The notes: generated by a model not told the origin, from the sequence alone. DNA of 64,000 nucleotides from JAIRVZ01 sp031553755 (GCA_031553755.1 JAVBKZ010000068.1:1-64000); one strand, 5' to 3'; counted from the stretch's first letter, positions 9,623 to 18,880 are shown. Translations and numbers: made by a program.

Positions 9623-10570
9623 TCACATTCTCAATCCCAACAATTTTTCTGCCGTCGCATTAAACTCTATTAATAAATTTTCCATTACTTCCGAAACCGG
9701 AAGAATATTTTGTATGAGAGCCGCGACCTGGCCTATTTCAAGTTCACCTTCGTTTAAATCACCTTCGAACATTCCTTTTTTTGCTCGTCCTCGACCTAAC
9801 AAATTTCTTAATTCTTCGACCGAAGCACCTATATTTTCAGCAACGTCCACCTGCTTGAAAAAATCATTTTTAATCAAGCGGGTTGGTACTATTTTTTTCA
9901 AAGCGAGCATAGTTTCACCTTCTCCCACATCAACACAACATCGCTTGAATGCTTCGTGAGCCGAACTTTCTTGTGTAACGGCAAACCGGCTGCCGATTTG
10001 TACTCCTTCGGCACCCAAAGCCATCGCCGCGAACATAGCGCTTCCTGTAGCGATACCTCCGGCGGCAATTAATGGCAAAGTAATTTGTTTCCTGACATTG
10101 GGAATCAATACCATCGTTGTAGTTTCTTCTCTTCCGTTATGTCCTCCGGCTTCAAAACCTTCAGCTACAACTACGTCAACTCCGGCTTCTTCACATTTTT
10201 TAGCGAACTTGGCACTCGAAACTACATGAGCGACCGTAATTCCTCTTTCATGCAACCAACTTGTCCACGTCTTTGGATTTCCTGCCGAAGTAAATACTAT
10301 TTTAATTTTTTCTTCGGCAATAATATTCATAACCTTTTCTATTTCAGGATAAAGCAATGGGATATTAACCCCAAAAGGTTTATCTGTCGCAACCTTACAT
10401 TTGATAATATGTTCCCTGAATGTTTCCGGATGCATTGAACCCGCGCCTATCAACCCCAAGCCCCCGGCGTTACTTACAGCCGAAGCCAATCTCCATCCGC
10501 TACACCAAACCATACCGCCCTGTATGATAGGATATTGTATGTCGAATAAAGAAGTTATTCTGTTCCGCAT
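9623..10570 (-). CDS. Nitronate monooxygenase / FabK-like flavin-dependent oxidoreductase
   Basis: FMN-binding TIM-barrel protein of 315 residues. Visible family features are the start 'PIIQGGMVW', the 'GGLGLIGAG' loop, 'VAEGFEAGGHNG' with the His typical of this superfamily, and the phosphate-binding 'PLIAAGGIATG...GAEGVQIGSRF' region. Members act either as nitronate monooxygenases or as FMN-dependent enoyl-ACP reductases (FabK). The sequence alone does not separate these, and no fatty-acid genes are adjacent. The start is 2 bp after the stop of the DUF3467 gene, so the two are surely co-transcribed. Confidence 0.85.
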   Translation of the reverse strand: MRNRITSLFDIQYPIIQGGMVWCSGWRLASAVSNAGGLGLIGAGSMHPETFREHIIKCKVATDKPFGVNIPLLYPEIEKVMNIIAEEKIKIVFTSAGNPKTWTSWLHERGITVAHVVSSAKFAKKCEEAGVDVVVAEGFEAGGHNGREETTTMVLIPNVRKQITLPLIAAGGIATGSAMFAAMALGAEGVQIGSRFAVTQESSAHEAFKRCCVDVGEGETMLALKKIVPTRLIKNDFFKQVDVAENIGASVEELRNLLGRGRAKKGMFEGDLNEGELEIGQVAALIQNILPVSEVMENLLIEFNATAEKLLGLRM

Positions 10571-10572
10571 AA

Positions 10573-10881
10573 TTACGCTTCTCCTATCGGACCCATAATC
10601 GGAGGAACAAAACCTTGTCCATGCAAATTAATTTCTCCGAATTGAGCCTCGTATTTTTTTACATTATCAATCAAAGCCAGCATCAAACGTTTAGCATGTT
10701 CGGGAGTTAAAATAACGCGTGACTGCACTTTCGCTTTCGGAGTGTTAGGCATTACTCTTACAAAATCGGCAACAAATTCAGACGAAGAATGAGCGATTAT
10801 AGCCAAATTGGAATATGTTCCCTGAGCAACTTCATCGTTCAACTCAATTTGGATTCCATTGTTGTTTTCTTGATTTTCCAT
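10573..10881 (-). CDS. DUF3467 domain protein
   Basis: A small cytoplasmic protein of 102 residues matching the DUF3467 pattern: 'YSNLAIIAHSSSEFVADFVRVMP', then 'SRVILTPEHAKRLMLALIDNVKKYE' and a proline/glycine-rich tail. These are widespread in Bacteroidota and of unknown function. The gene ends 2 bp before the FabK-like gene, a tight operon that suggests a linked role. It starts the minus-strand unit that ends with the GH2 gene. Confidence 0.85.
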   Translation of the reverse strand: MENQENNNGIQIELNDEVAQGTYSNLAIIAHSSSEFVADFVRVMPNTPKAKVQSRVILTPEHAKRLMLALIDNVKKYEAQFGEINLHGQGFVPPIMGPIGEA

Positions 10882-10979
10882 CGTTTTTATTTTTTTAATC
10901 TGTTTAATAAGCTATCCCAATTCACCTTATAAATTCAATAACTGTTTAAATTTACAATAGAGAACAATATGAATTATAT

Positions 10980-11166
10980 TAAACCACATAAGGCACATAA
11001 GATTTTAGACAAAAGAACAAAGACTAAAAGACAAGTTTTAAAGTCTTTTTAATCTAAATCTATCTTCTTTGTTCTATAAATCTTTATTTTCATAATAATT
11101 TTCTATGTTCTTCGTGCCTCCATGGTTTAAAATTTTCTATGTGTCCTATGTGCCTTATGTGGTTTA
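10980..11166. repeat. 187-bp MITE-like element with 20-bp perfect terminal inverted repeats
   Basis: Bases 10980-10999 (starting TAAACCACATAAGG) are the exact reverse complement of 11147-11166. The inside is AT-rich and non-coding and contains 'TTCTTTGTTCTATAAATC'. The left half of the element reappears at 56174-56284 with about 90 percent identity by eye, so this is a dispersed family. It occupies most of the 553-bp gap between DUF3467 and rplU; the rest holds the rplU promoter and leader. Confidence 0.8.
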
Positions 11167-11315
11167 AATATAACTCATATAGCCCTCCCCATTCAAAATT
11201 TTTAAACAGTTTTTCAATATTATAGACAAAAATAACTGAATTTTGCGGATTGTTATCCTCAAAATCTTATTTATTGTTTTTCAAAATAAAACTTTATGTT
11301 TTTGTCCTTTCCATA

Positions 11316-11347
11316 TTTGGATATAAAAAAAGAAAATATTACTTTTG
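11316..11347 (+). promoter_or_regulatory. Strict Bacteroidota-type promoter of rplU-rpmA
   Basis: TTTG at 11316-11319, a 20-bp spacer and TACTTTTG at 11340-11347 match the phylum consensus TTTG-N19-21-TAnnTTTG. Transcription would start near 11350 and leave a leader of about 85 nt before rplU. That leader contains a CAGG/CCTG pairing and a GC-rich CACCCCCGGGAGG stretch, and could be an autoregulatory ribosomal-protein leader. Confidence 0.8.
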
Positions 11348-11434
11348 CAGGCTAAAATTCCGCAGAGGGTACGGATTAAGCAGTTGAAAAATCGACTCAC
11401 CCCCGGGAGGTAACCTGTAAATACAAAAAAACAG

Positions 11435-11746
11435 ATGTACGTAATTGTAGACATTCAAGGACAACAATTCAAAGTAGAAAAAGATCAGAAATTGTTTGTT
11501 CACCGCATCAACGCGGATCGCGGAGCAGTTGTTGAATTCGACAAAGTGATGTTGGTCGACAACGATGGTAACGTAACGGTAGGCGCACCGGTAATAGAAG
11601 GCGCGAAAGTAGTAGCCGAAATAATTTCTCACGTAAAAGGAGACAAAGTATTGGTTTTCCACAAAAAGAGAAGGAAAGGTTACAGAAAGTTGAACGGTCA
11701 CCGTCAACAATTCACAGAGATAACAGTAAAAGAAATTGTAGCTTAA
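11435..11746 (+). CDS. rplU: 50S ribosomal protein L21
   Basis: Large-subunit ribosomal protein of 103 residues, standard length. It shows the family signature: 'MYVIVDIQGQQFKVEKDQKL', 'VLLVDNDG'-type strand (here VMLVDNDGNVTVGAP) and the C-terminal 'KRRKGYRKLNGHRQQFTEITV' RNA-binding part. It is followed 20 bp later by rpmA, the conserved order in nearly all bacteria. A strict Bacteroidota promoter and a structured-looking leader precede it. Confidence 0.98.
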   Translation: MYVIVDIQGQQFKVEKDQKLFVHRINADRGAVVEFDKVMLVDNDGNVTVGAPVIEGAKVVAEIISHVKGDKVLVFHKKRRKGYRKLNGHRQQFTEITVKEIVA

Positions 11747-11766
11747 TTCGTTAAAATCTTAGAAAA

Positions 11767-12030
11767 ATGGCACATAAGAAAGGAGTCGGTAGTTCGAAGA
11801 ACGGACGCGAATCGGAAAGTAAACGATTAGGCGTCAAAATTTACGGAGGTGAAATCTGCAAAGCAGGAAATATTCTTGTTCGTCAAAGAGGAACAACTCA
11901 CCATCCGGGAGAAAATGTAGGTTTAGGTAAAGACCATACATTATTTGCGTTAGTTGATGGAACTGTAGTTTTCAGAAAGAAAAGAGACGACAGATCGTAC
12001 GTTTCCGTTCTACCAATCACAGAAGCATAA
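11767..12030 (+). CDS. rpmA: 50S ribosomal protein L27
   Basis: Large-subunit protein of 87 residues whose N-terminal tail reaches the peptidyl-transferase centre. It begins MAHKKGVGSSKNGRESESKR and includes 'GNILVRQRGTTHHPGENVGLGKDHTLFA'. The N-terminus starts directly at MAHKK, without the cleaved extension found in Firmicutes. Co-transcribed with rplU and closed by the hairpin at 12059. Confidence 0.98.
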   Translation: MAHKKGVGSSKNGRESESKRLGVKIYGGEICKAGNILVRQRGTTHHPGENVGLGKDHTLFALVDGTVVFRKKRDDRSYVSVLPITEA

Positions 12031-12058
12031 TCAACCTGACAATTTTATAAAACTTTTT

Positions 12059-12092
12059 AAAAGCCAATCTGATTTTTCAGGTTGGCTTTTTT
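12059..12092 (+). terminator. Rho-independent terminator after rpmA
   Basis: AAAAGCCAATCTGA and TCAGGTTGGCTTTT form a stem with one G-T pair and a short T loop, ending in a T-run. It closes the rplU-rpmA operon. Confidence 0.85.
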
Positions 12093-12280
12093 CATGAATA
12101 TCATGCATCTCTGCATTTTAGCGTTTGATACATTAAACACGCGTAATTGTTACTTTATCCAACTCAGATACACACGAAAGTAAATTATCCACCTTTTAAG
12201 ATTAATTGTCAACATTCCCTATCATTTTCCGCGATTATATTTGCACATCATTAATTTTCAATCTTAAATTTTATTTTAAC

Positions 12281-15200
12281 ATGAAGAAAAATTTATTCTT
12301 TTTATTGATGTCATTTATATGCCTTACGCATATATCGGCAAGTACTTATCACGTATCGACAACCGGAAATGACAATAATTCGGGAACCGATATCTCATCA
12401 GCATGGAAAACTATTGAAAAAGCATGTAAAACCCTAATCGCGGGTGATATTTGCTATGTACACGCGGGAACTTATACTCCGGTAGGCACGCCTTCTACTT
12501 CAAATCCGGGATGTATCGCTATTTTTACAGCCGGAACTGCCGATAGCCGTATTAAACTTTGGGCGGCAGGAGATGGAAAAGTAACTCTTGATTTCAGTAA
12601 TATCAATACTGAAGCTGTATTAAACCGCGGATTTTATTTTGGACTTAAAAGCGCTTATTGGCATTTAAAAGGCTTTGAAATTAAAAATGCCGGTGATAAT
12701 GGAATCAAATGTGAAGGTAGTTATCATATTTTTGAAAACTTAGAAATTCACGACAACCGCGATACAGGGTTACAGATTGGTATGTTTAAAGATTGGAATC
12801 AAACGCCGAAACCCTCAGATTGGCCTACCGGAAGTCCGGAATTCAATCCTGATTATAAATATTGCCGTGGAAATATAGTAATCAATTGTGATTCTTACAA
12901 CAACCGCGACTCCGATGAAGGAGATGCCGACGGTTTCGCCACTAAATTATTTCCCGGACCCGGAACTGAATATCACGGATGTCGCGCGTGGAATAACGCA
13001 GACGACAACTGGGATTTATACATGGTTTATCATCCTATTATCATCGAAAACTGTTGGTGTTGGAAAGGCGGTTACAGACCCGACGGAACAGCAAGTAAAG
13101 GGAACGGAAACGGATTTAAGCTTGGTGGCGGAGGTTCTTCCGGCGGCGCGGCATTCGCTCAATCTGTCGGAGTACACGTTGTGAAAAATTGTATTTCTTT
13201 CGATAACGCGAATAAAGGATATGATCAAAACAACGCTCAAGAAGGAATGTATCTATTCAATAATATAGGTTGGAATAATTTATTTAATTATCGATTTCCG
13301 ACCGTTCTTGACTATGGAGACATGTACATCCGCAACTGTATCGGTTTTAAACCTTCGACTGCAAGTCAAAACCACGAATTTTTCTCTACCAGTAATCCCA
13401 ATACGGAATATAACAGTTGGACTACATTAGACAATTGTGATAAATTCAAAGATAAAGCAAAAGGTTCGGCTCAAACTAAAGATTACACAAGTGAATTCAA
13501 GAGTTTGTCTGTAGATTTAGCCAAAGCGCCTCGTCAGGCAGATGGCAGCCTTCCAGAAAATGATTTTTGCAAATTAAAAGACAATTCTGTTTTCATTGAT
13601 AAAGGTCAAATCATTTCTAATTTTAACGCTACAACTCATTTACCGGCCAATAAAATACCTGTGGGATATGTCGCATTTACAGGAATTACCATTCCTTATA
13701 ATGGAACAACTGCCGATTTCGGAGCTATTGAATCAGGAGATCCTACAATCGCCACATTAGCGCTCGTTTCAGGAAATCCTACACAAACAATTTATAGTGG
13801 TACTCAAATCGAAATTATTTACAAATTTGGTGGCGCGGCTACAGACGTTAATGTAACCGGAGTTCCTGCCGGATATGCAACCAAAGAAGGTAAAATAGTA
13901 ACAATTAAAGGAAATCCAACCGAAACATTTTCTTTTTCAATCTCTACAACCGGAGGCACAAATACAGCAACACTTAACGGAACAATTACGGTTTCGAACA
14001 TCGCTCCCGCCTCTTTAGTTGTAACTTCCGGTGCTGCAGCACAAGATGTAAACATTGGCTCAGCGATGGTTACTACAATTTATACTTGGGGAGGAGGCGC
14101 GACTGATGTTACATACACGGCTCTTCCTGCTGGATTAACAGTAGATAAAAATATCACGAATAAAACTTTGACAATTTCGGGAACTCCTACAGCCGATGGA
14201 ACTTATACCGTAACTACGGTTGGAGGAATGGAAGGTTCAACTAAAACGATCAACGGTTCTATCAACAGGGTTATCCCCACGAAAGTATTAACAGGCGATT
14301 GGTACAAAATTCAAGATGCGTTTAACGCGCTTCCTGCCGATTTAAGTGGAAGGATTGCGATTGGTAATGGTGGCGCGGAAACAATATGGGATCCGGCAAA
14401 AACAGAAACCGGAAATCCTTTCTCGGTAGGTGGTATCGACATTTCTAAAAGCAATGGTTATGTGCTGTTCACATTGCCAAGTTTAGTAGAATTCAAAATC
14501 AACATGTTAACAACAGGAGACCGTACAATGCAAATTAAATACGGCTCACCCGATCAACCTGAAAGTTCTTGGAAAACAACGAGTATTTCTTCTTTTTCAA
14601 AGGGAACATTCCCCGGTTGGGATGTAATGGGAAAAGGTGGAATATCATCTACAAAAGAACCGATTGCCATAAAAATTATCAATACCGCAAGCGGAGGAGG
14701 CCTTCGCATCTACGATTTCTACATCAAAGTATATGACGATGGAAGTGTTGGACCGGAACCAATTCCAAACAATGAATTACCAGTTGTACAGATAACAAGC
14801 CCTGAATCAGGCACTTCTTTTGAAACTCCAGCAAGTATTACATTGACAGCCAGAGCTTCCGATCCTGACGGTTTCATTACAAAAGTGGAATTCTACAGAG
14901 GCAGTACATTAATAGGAACTGTTGCCGGATTTACAACTTTAGAAGGCGCCATTGAAAAAGATTATTCTTTTATTTGGAATGATGTCGCTAAAGGAAGTTA
15001 CTCAATCACAGCAAAAGCTTATGATGATAAAAACGCGTATAAAATTTCATCTGCTGTTTCTGTAACAGTAACAAGCAGCGGAGCAGAACCAGAAATCACT
15101 CGTTTGGCAACCTTCCCTTATATCGTAGACTTCAACGCTACATCCTCTACATTTACAGCCAATTATTCAATTCCGGGATTCATTGACGCCAGCACGACTG

Positions 15201-15697
15201 AAACTCCTTATATTGCGGAATACGCGACTTATTCAGGCGAAGGTTCCGCGTTACCTAACAACAGCCAGGCTATACGTATTGAACAAAATAAATCAATGAT
15301 TTTCAAGTTGGCTAATTGTACAACTTTCAAATTCAAATGGTGTTCTACCGGAGGAAGATATCCTGTATTGAAAGATGATAAAGGTAAAGATTATTTCAAT
15401 TATACAAGTAATAAAACTTCTAAAACGGCCTACACAGAAACGGCGACAATCAATTCGACAGGAGAAACTGATTTAACATTGTCGTTCAATGGCTCGGGAG
15501 GTGTTACTATTTTCTACTTGGAAATCAATGGTCAAAGTTCGGCAATCAAATCTACAAGTGTAGATAAAGGTGATATCGTAGGTATTAAATACTATACAAT
15601 TACCGGAGTCGAAGTTATTAATCCTCAACATGGTGTTTTCATTCAAAAAATAACTTATTCTAATGGCGCTGTTGAAACAGCTAAAGTTATGAAATAA
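12281..15697 (+). CDS. PL9-family pectate lyase with Ig-like modules and T9SS sorting tail
   Basis: Predicted secreted enzyme cleaving polygalacturonate by beta-elimination; 1138 residues from the ATG directly before a signal peptide ending near HISAS (a longer frame is not needed). The parallel beta-helix (about 22-480) has the PL9 signature: Asp217 in DADGF, Asp241, Asp242 and Asp245 in NADDNWDLY, and Lys280 in GNGFKLGG. Their spacing matches the calcium ligands and catalytic base known for Pel9A. Then come two putative-Ig/PKD-like repeats (about 500-690), a beta-sandwich (690-840), a 'PESGTSF...' Ig domain (about 845-945), another sandwich and a C-terminal sorting domain ending in 'GVFIQKITYSNG...KVMK'. 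TATATTTG upstream at 12236-12243 could be the -7 element. Confidence 0.88.
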   Translation: MKKNLFFLLMSFICLTHISASTYHVSTTGNDNNSGTDISSAWKTIEKACKTLIAGDICYVHAGTYTPVGTPSTSNPGCIAIFTAGTADSRIKLWAAGDGKVTLDFSNINTEAVLNRGFYFGLKSAYWHLKGFEIKNAGDNGIKCEGSYHIFENLEIHDNRDTGLQIGMFKDWNQTPKPSDWPTGSPEFNPDYKYCRGNIVINCDSYNNRDSDEGDADGFATKLFPGPGTEYHGCRAWNNADDNWDLYMVYHPIIIENCWCWKGGYRPDGTASKGNGNGFKLGGGGSSGGAAFAQSVGVHVVKNCISFDNANKGYDQNNAQEGMYLFNNIGWNNLFNYRFPTVLDYGDMYIRNCIGFKPSTASQNHEFFSTSNPNTEYNSWTTLDNCDKFKDKAKGSAQTKDYTSEFKSLSVDLAKAPRQADGSLPENDFCKLKDNSVFIDKGQIISNFNATTHLPANKIPVGYVAFTGITIPYNGTTADFGAIESGDPTIATLALVSGNPTQTIYSGTQIEIIYKFGGAATDVNVTGVPAGYATKEGKIVTIKGNPTETFSFSISTTGGTNTATLNGTITVSNIAPASLVVTSGAAAQDVNIGSAMVTTIYTWGGGATDVTYTALPAGLTVDKNITNKTLTISGTPTADGTYTVTTVGGMEGSTKTINGSINRVIPTKVLTGDWYKIQDAFNALPADLSGRIAIGNGGAETIWDPAKTETGNPFSVGGIDISKSNGYVLFTLPSLVEFKINMLTTGDRTMQIKYGSPDQPESSWKTTSISSFSKGTFPGWDVMGKGGISSTKEPIAIKIINTASGGGLRIYDFYIKVYDDGSVGPEPIPNNELPVVQITSPESGTSFETPASITLTARASDPDGFITKVEFYRGSTLIGTVAGFTTLEGAIEKDYSFIWNDVAKGSYSITAKAYDDKNAYKISSAVSVTVTSSGAEPEITRLATFPYIVDFNATSSTFTANYSIPGFIDASTTETPYIAEYATYSGEGSALPNNSQAIRIEQNKSMIFKLANCTTFKFKWCSTGGRYPVLKDDKGKDYFNYTSNKTSKTAYTETATINSTGETDLTLSFNGSGGVTIFYLEINGQSSAIKSTSVDKGDIVGIKYYTITGVEVINPQHGVFIQKITYSNGAVETAKVMK

Positions 15698-15729
15698 AAA
15701 AAACATCAATTACAAGCTTTAACAGTACA

Positions 15730-15762
15730 AACCCTAACAGAGTTTAAAACTCTGTTAGGGTT
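15730..15762 (+). terminator. Perfect 15-bp inverted repeat after the pectate lyase gene
   Basis: AACCCTAACAGAGTT (15730-15744) pairs perfectly with AACTCTGTTAGGGTT (15748-15762) around a 3-nt loop. No long T-run follows, so termination or transcript protection are both possible. A decayed relative of this palindrome lies near 50714-50748. Confidence 0.6.
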
Positions 15763-15784
15763 GTCTGTAAAATTTATTATATTT

Positions 15785-16249
15785 ATGAAATCTTATAATT
15801 GCTCTCCATCGATAGTTTTTATACTTATGTTTATGTTTTTTATGTCTTGCGATATAAAAAACAATAAAAATAATTTAGCAATTAATTCAAATCCGGAAAA
15901 ACAAATAATAACTGAAAAAACAGATTCATCACAAAATTTTTCAGAAACAGTAAAAGATTCAATAAAAACAACTTCGTCCATTTCCAATTCAATAACAAAA
16001 CTACCGTCTAAATCTCCAGATTCAAACAAGAATAATAAATTCGACATATACGAAACCGAAAATTATCTTATTGTATATGGAGATATTCAACATATTGATA
16101 TTGTAGATAAACAAGGTAATACGATTGTTTCGGAAGAAATGCAACAAGCGGTAAGTACTAAAAAATTAAAGAAAGGTGAAACCTACAACGTTTATATCAC
16201 TACAAAAGGAGGCAAAAAAGCAACTCAATCATTTACAAAAACTTTTTGA
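15785..16249 (+). CDS. Uncharacterised lipoprotein
   Basis: A 154-residue protein starting at the ATG before MKSYNCS, with a signal peptide and a lipobox (FFMSC, Cys near residue 21). A low-complexity Ser/Asn/Thr/Lys linker follows up to about residue 85. The last 70 residues form a compact, probably beta-rich module ('NYLIVYGDIQHIDIVDKQGNTIV') resembling the Ig-like end modules of Bacteroidota surface proteins. No known family recognised. It stands alone between two hairpins. Confidence 0.7.
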   Translation: MKSYNCSPSIVFILMFMFFMSCDIKNNKNNLAINSNPEKQIITEKTDSSQNFSETVKDSIKTTSSISNSITKLPSKSPDSNKNNKFDIYETENYLIVYGDIQHIDIVDKQGNTIVSEEMQQAVSTKKLKKGETYNVYITTKGGKKATQSFTKTF

Positions 16250-16278
16250 ATTATCTCTCGATTCTAACTAAAAAAACA

Positions 16279-16305
16279 AAAAGGGAGCCTAAAAGACTCC
16301 CTTTT
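16279..16305. terminator. Bidirectional terminator
   Basis: AAAAGGGAG (16279-16287) and CTCCCTTTT (16297-16305) form a 9-bp stem with flanking A and T runs between the convergent lipoprotein and aquaporin genes. Confidence 0.85.
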
Positions 16306-16355
16306 CTACTTGAATACTCATCGAATCGACCTTCAATTTAAAAACAACAGTATAC

Positions 16356-17060
16356 TTAACTTGCTACCTTACGTCTGACAATCGCGTTATAAGCAAAACC
16401 TGCAAGTGCCGCGCCAAATACCGGAGCCGCAATAAACAACCACAATTGAGGCAAGGCTAAATCATTTTCTGAAAAAAGTGCCTGGCTGATAGAACGAGCC
16501 GGGTTGACCGAAGTATTAGTCAATGGAATACTTATCAAATGAATTAATGTTAATGTTAAACCGATGGCAATACCAGCGAAACCTTTAGGCGCGTGGCTAT
16601 CGGTTGAACCAAGAATCACAATCAAAAATATAAAAGTCAGCACCGCTTCTATTACAAATGCTCCTGATGTCGTAGTTTGGTGATAATTAGCTTCTCCCGC
16701 GAAAAAATTGCCGTAACCGTTAGCAGCAAACGTCCCTAATGTCATATCCGATTGTTTTAGGACAAAAGCTAAAACACAAGCCGCCAAAATTCCACCTAAT
16801 ACCTGAGCGACAATATAATATCCTAATTCTTTTTCATTTATTCTTCCCGCCGCAAAAGCTCCAACTGATACAGCCGGATTAAGATGTGCCCCGGATATAT
16901 GACCCAACCCATAAGCCATCGCTACGACTGTCAGACCAAAAGCCAATGCCACACCCAAAAAACCTACACTCCCGCCGGCAAAAATCGCGGTTCCACAACC
17001 TCCTAATACTAACACAAATGTACCAATAAATTCTGCTATAAATTTTTGACTTGTTTTCAT
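16356..17060 (-). CDS. aqpZ: Aquaporin Z-type water channel
   Basis: Inner-membrane MIP-family channel of 234 residues with six hydrophobic segments and both hallmark NPA boxes (Asn61-Pro-Ala in GAHLNPAVS and Asn186-Pro-Ala in SVNPARS). Thr preceding the second NPA box and a His in the fifth segment ('LTLTLIHLISIPLTN') fit the narrow aromatic/Arg filter of water-selective AqpZ instead of a glycerol facilitator. Single gene; the 260 bp upstream show only AT-rich sequence with no clear promoter match. Confidence 0.93.
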   Translation of the reverse strand: MKTSQKFIAEFIGTFVLVLGGCGTAIFAGGSVGFLGVALAFGLTVVAMAYGLGHISGAHLNPAVSVGAFAAGRINEKELGYYIVAQVLGGILAACVLAFVLKQSDMTLGTFAANGYGNFFAGEANYHQTTTSGAFVIEAVLTFIFLIVILGSTDSHAPKGFAGIAIGLTLTLIHLISIPLTNTSVNPARSISQALFSENDLALPQLWLFIAAPVFGAALAGFAYNAIVRRKVAS

Positions 17061-17320
17061 TTTTTAAATGTATTAATTAATAATCTGATTTACTAAATCA
17101 ATTTTTACTCAATAAACAATTCAGACGTGAATTGTGTTGTGTTTGTAAACGTTAAATTAATTTATAAATAGTTGATGAGCTATAAGTGAGTAAGTTATAA
17201 GTTTTAGATTTCAATTCTCAACTCTCAATTCGTAATAAAGAAGATACGCAGGAATAATGCTTGATTATAATATAGATTGACAAATGTAAGAAAATATTTT
17301 TTTCTTCCCAAAAAACAAGA

Positions 17321-18766
17321 TTATTTTTCGAATAAACCGGTACAATAATAGACAGAACCGGAAACTTTACTTTCATTGTGATACCGGTCATTGGCAGTGA
17401 CTACAAAAAAATATCCCGCTATAATATCAGGGTCGACCGTCAGGTAAAGTTCATTCTTATTGAGATGAGTCGCCAACAGATTTTTAGCATCAGAAATATC
17501 CACAGGTTCTGAAGAAGAACAATATACATTATAGTATACTTTTTCGGTTATTTCTACAGGTTTTTCCCATGATAAACGAACTATTCCGGGTTTAGTTCCG
17601 ACAGCTTCAGGAACTTGGGGAGAAGAAGGAGGAATACTGTCCAGCCACACAAGAGGAGGTAAAGCGGCCGGATATTTATAATATAAAGTTGAGATATCCG
17701 ATAAAATATTTTTTTTGTTTTCGGTCAGATATTGAGCCCTGTAATAAACATTTCCATTGGTTCCTTGTTCGCGGCAATAATCAATTTGATCAAGAATTAT
17801 TTTACTATTCCAATCTTTATCGTTGGCGTCTAACCGATACACTCCTATGCCCGGAACAATCCAACGTCCGGCAGATTTCTCTTTCCAATTTTTTATAAAA
17901 GGAAAAAATAAATCATCCGAATAATACATCATCGGAACAATAAAATCATGTTTGCCTTTTGACAGCCAATCCGCGGGGTCTTGATATACGCCCGAATAAG
18001 CAGTCCTGTATGAATTAAGCGGAGAAACTTTTTCATACATCCCTACGACAGAACTACTTACCTGAACCCAAGATTTAATCGCCTTTATATTGTCATAAGC
18101 CTGATATACAAAACGGTTGATGTTATCACGCCGCCAATCTTTCAGATTTTTTCCTGAACCATATTTTTTATATGTATCCAAATCGGGAAAACCATCAGCT
18201 TGATCAGGATAACGGATATAATCGAAATGAAATCCATCAATATCATATTTATTCACTATTTCATCTACCAACAATAACAAATATTTGGAAGTATTGGGAT
18301 TTCCAGGATCAAGAAAATATTCGCTTCCATATTTTTTTGTCATCTTGGCACCGTCTTTCCCTAAATTTTTCCGTTTCCCTACCGGATAAGTAACAAACCA
18401 AGCGTGACATTCCATTCCCCTTTCATGACAAGCTTCTATGGCATATTCTAATGGATCGTAATTCTGTTTTTCTGATTTTTTTTTAATATAACTACTCCAT
18501 GGTTCTATTGTAGAAGAATACGCGACATCACCCCTTAATCTCGTTTGTAAAAACACTACATTAAAATTCGATTGTTGCAATTTGTCGAGAATATCACATA
18601 AATCTTTCTTTTGTTGGTCTATATCCGAATCCGTTCGCACAGGTATCGACGGCCAATCTAATCCGAAATTGGCAGTAAGCCAAACCGCCCTTATTTCATG
18701 TTTTGGTTGAGCTAAAACAGAAGTAAAAAGAATAAATACGCAGAAAAGTGTGTATATAAGTTTCAT
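17321..18766 (-). CDS. DigH/GHL10-type glycoside hydrolase acting on cell wall
   Basis: Secreted TIM-barrel protein of 481 residues with a signal peptide ending near SVLAQ. It matches the glycosyl-hydrolase-like 10 family (DUF187): 'EIRAVWLTANFGLDWPS', 'FNVVFLQTRLRGDVAYSS', 'GMECHAWF', 'DGFHFDYIRYPDQADGFPD' with the Asp-rich catalytic region, and 'DFIVPMMYYSDD'. Family member DigH of E. coli cleaves denuded peptidoglycan glycan strands, so a wall-remodelling role is likely. A fibronectin-III-like domain occupies about residues 385-475. TACTTTTG on the minus strand at 18796-18789 is a candidate -7 element; the gene is divergent from the aspartokinase gene. Confidence 0.85.
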   Translation of the reverse strand: MKLIYTLFCVFILFTSVLAQPKHEIRAVWLTANFGLDWPSIPVRTDSDIDQQKKDLCDILDKLQQSNFNVVFLQTRLRGDVAYSSTIEPWSSYIKKKSEKQNYDPLEYAIEACHERGMECHAWFVTYPVGKRKNLGKDGAKMTKKYGSEYFLDPGNPNTSKYLLLLVDEIVNKYDIDGFHFDYIRYPDQADGFPDLDTYKKYGSGKNLKDWRRDNINRFVYQAYDNIKAIKSWVQVSSSVVGMYEKVSPLNSYRTAYSGVYQDPADWLSKGKHDFIVPMMYYSDDLFFPFIKNWKEKSAGRWIVPGIGVYRLDANDKDWNSKIILDQIDYCREQGTNGNVYYRAQYLTENKKNILSDISTLYYKYPAALPPLVWLDSIPPSSPQVPEAVGTKPGIVRLSWEKPVEITEKVYYNVYCSSSEPVDISDAKNLLATHLNKNELYLTVDPDIIAGYFFVVTANDRYHNESKVSGSVYYCTGLFEK

Positions 18767-18788
18767 TCATTTTTTTTATTATGCGGCA

Positions 18789-18796
18789 CAAAAGTA
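18789..18796 (-). promoter_or_regulatory. Candidate -7 element of the DigH-like gene
   Basis: TACTTTTG on the minus strand fits TAnnTTTG, 23 bp before the start codon. No convincing upstream TTTG. Its counterpart for the divergent aspartokinase gene is TATTTTTG at 18842-18849. Confidence 0.5.
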
Positions 18797-18880
18797 CATG
18801 AAGTTTTTCTTAAACCACATCTATATGAAAGAAAAATCAATTATTTTTGTCCTTGAAAATTAATTAATCTATATAAACGA

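Noticed and set aside
12206..12280. N-terminal extension of the pectate lyase gene
   Set aside because: The 25 extra residues precede a perfect signal peptide that starts at 12281 and overlap the likely promoter TATATTTG.
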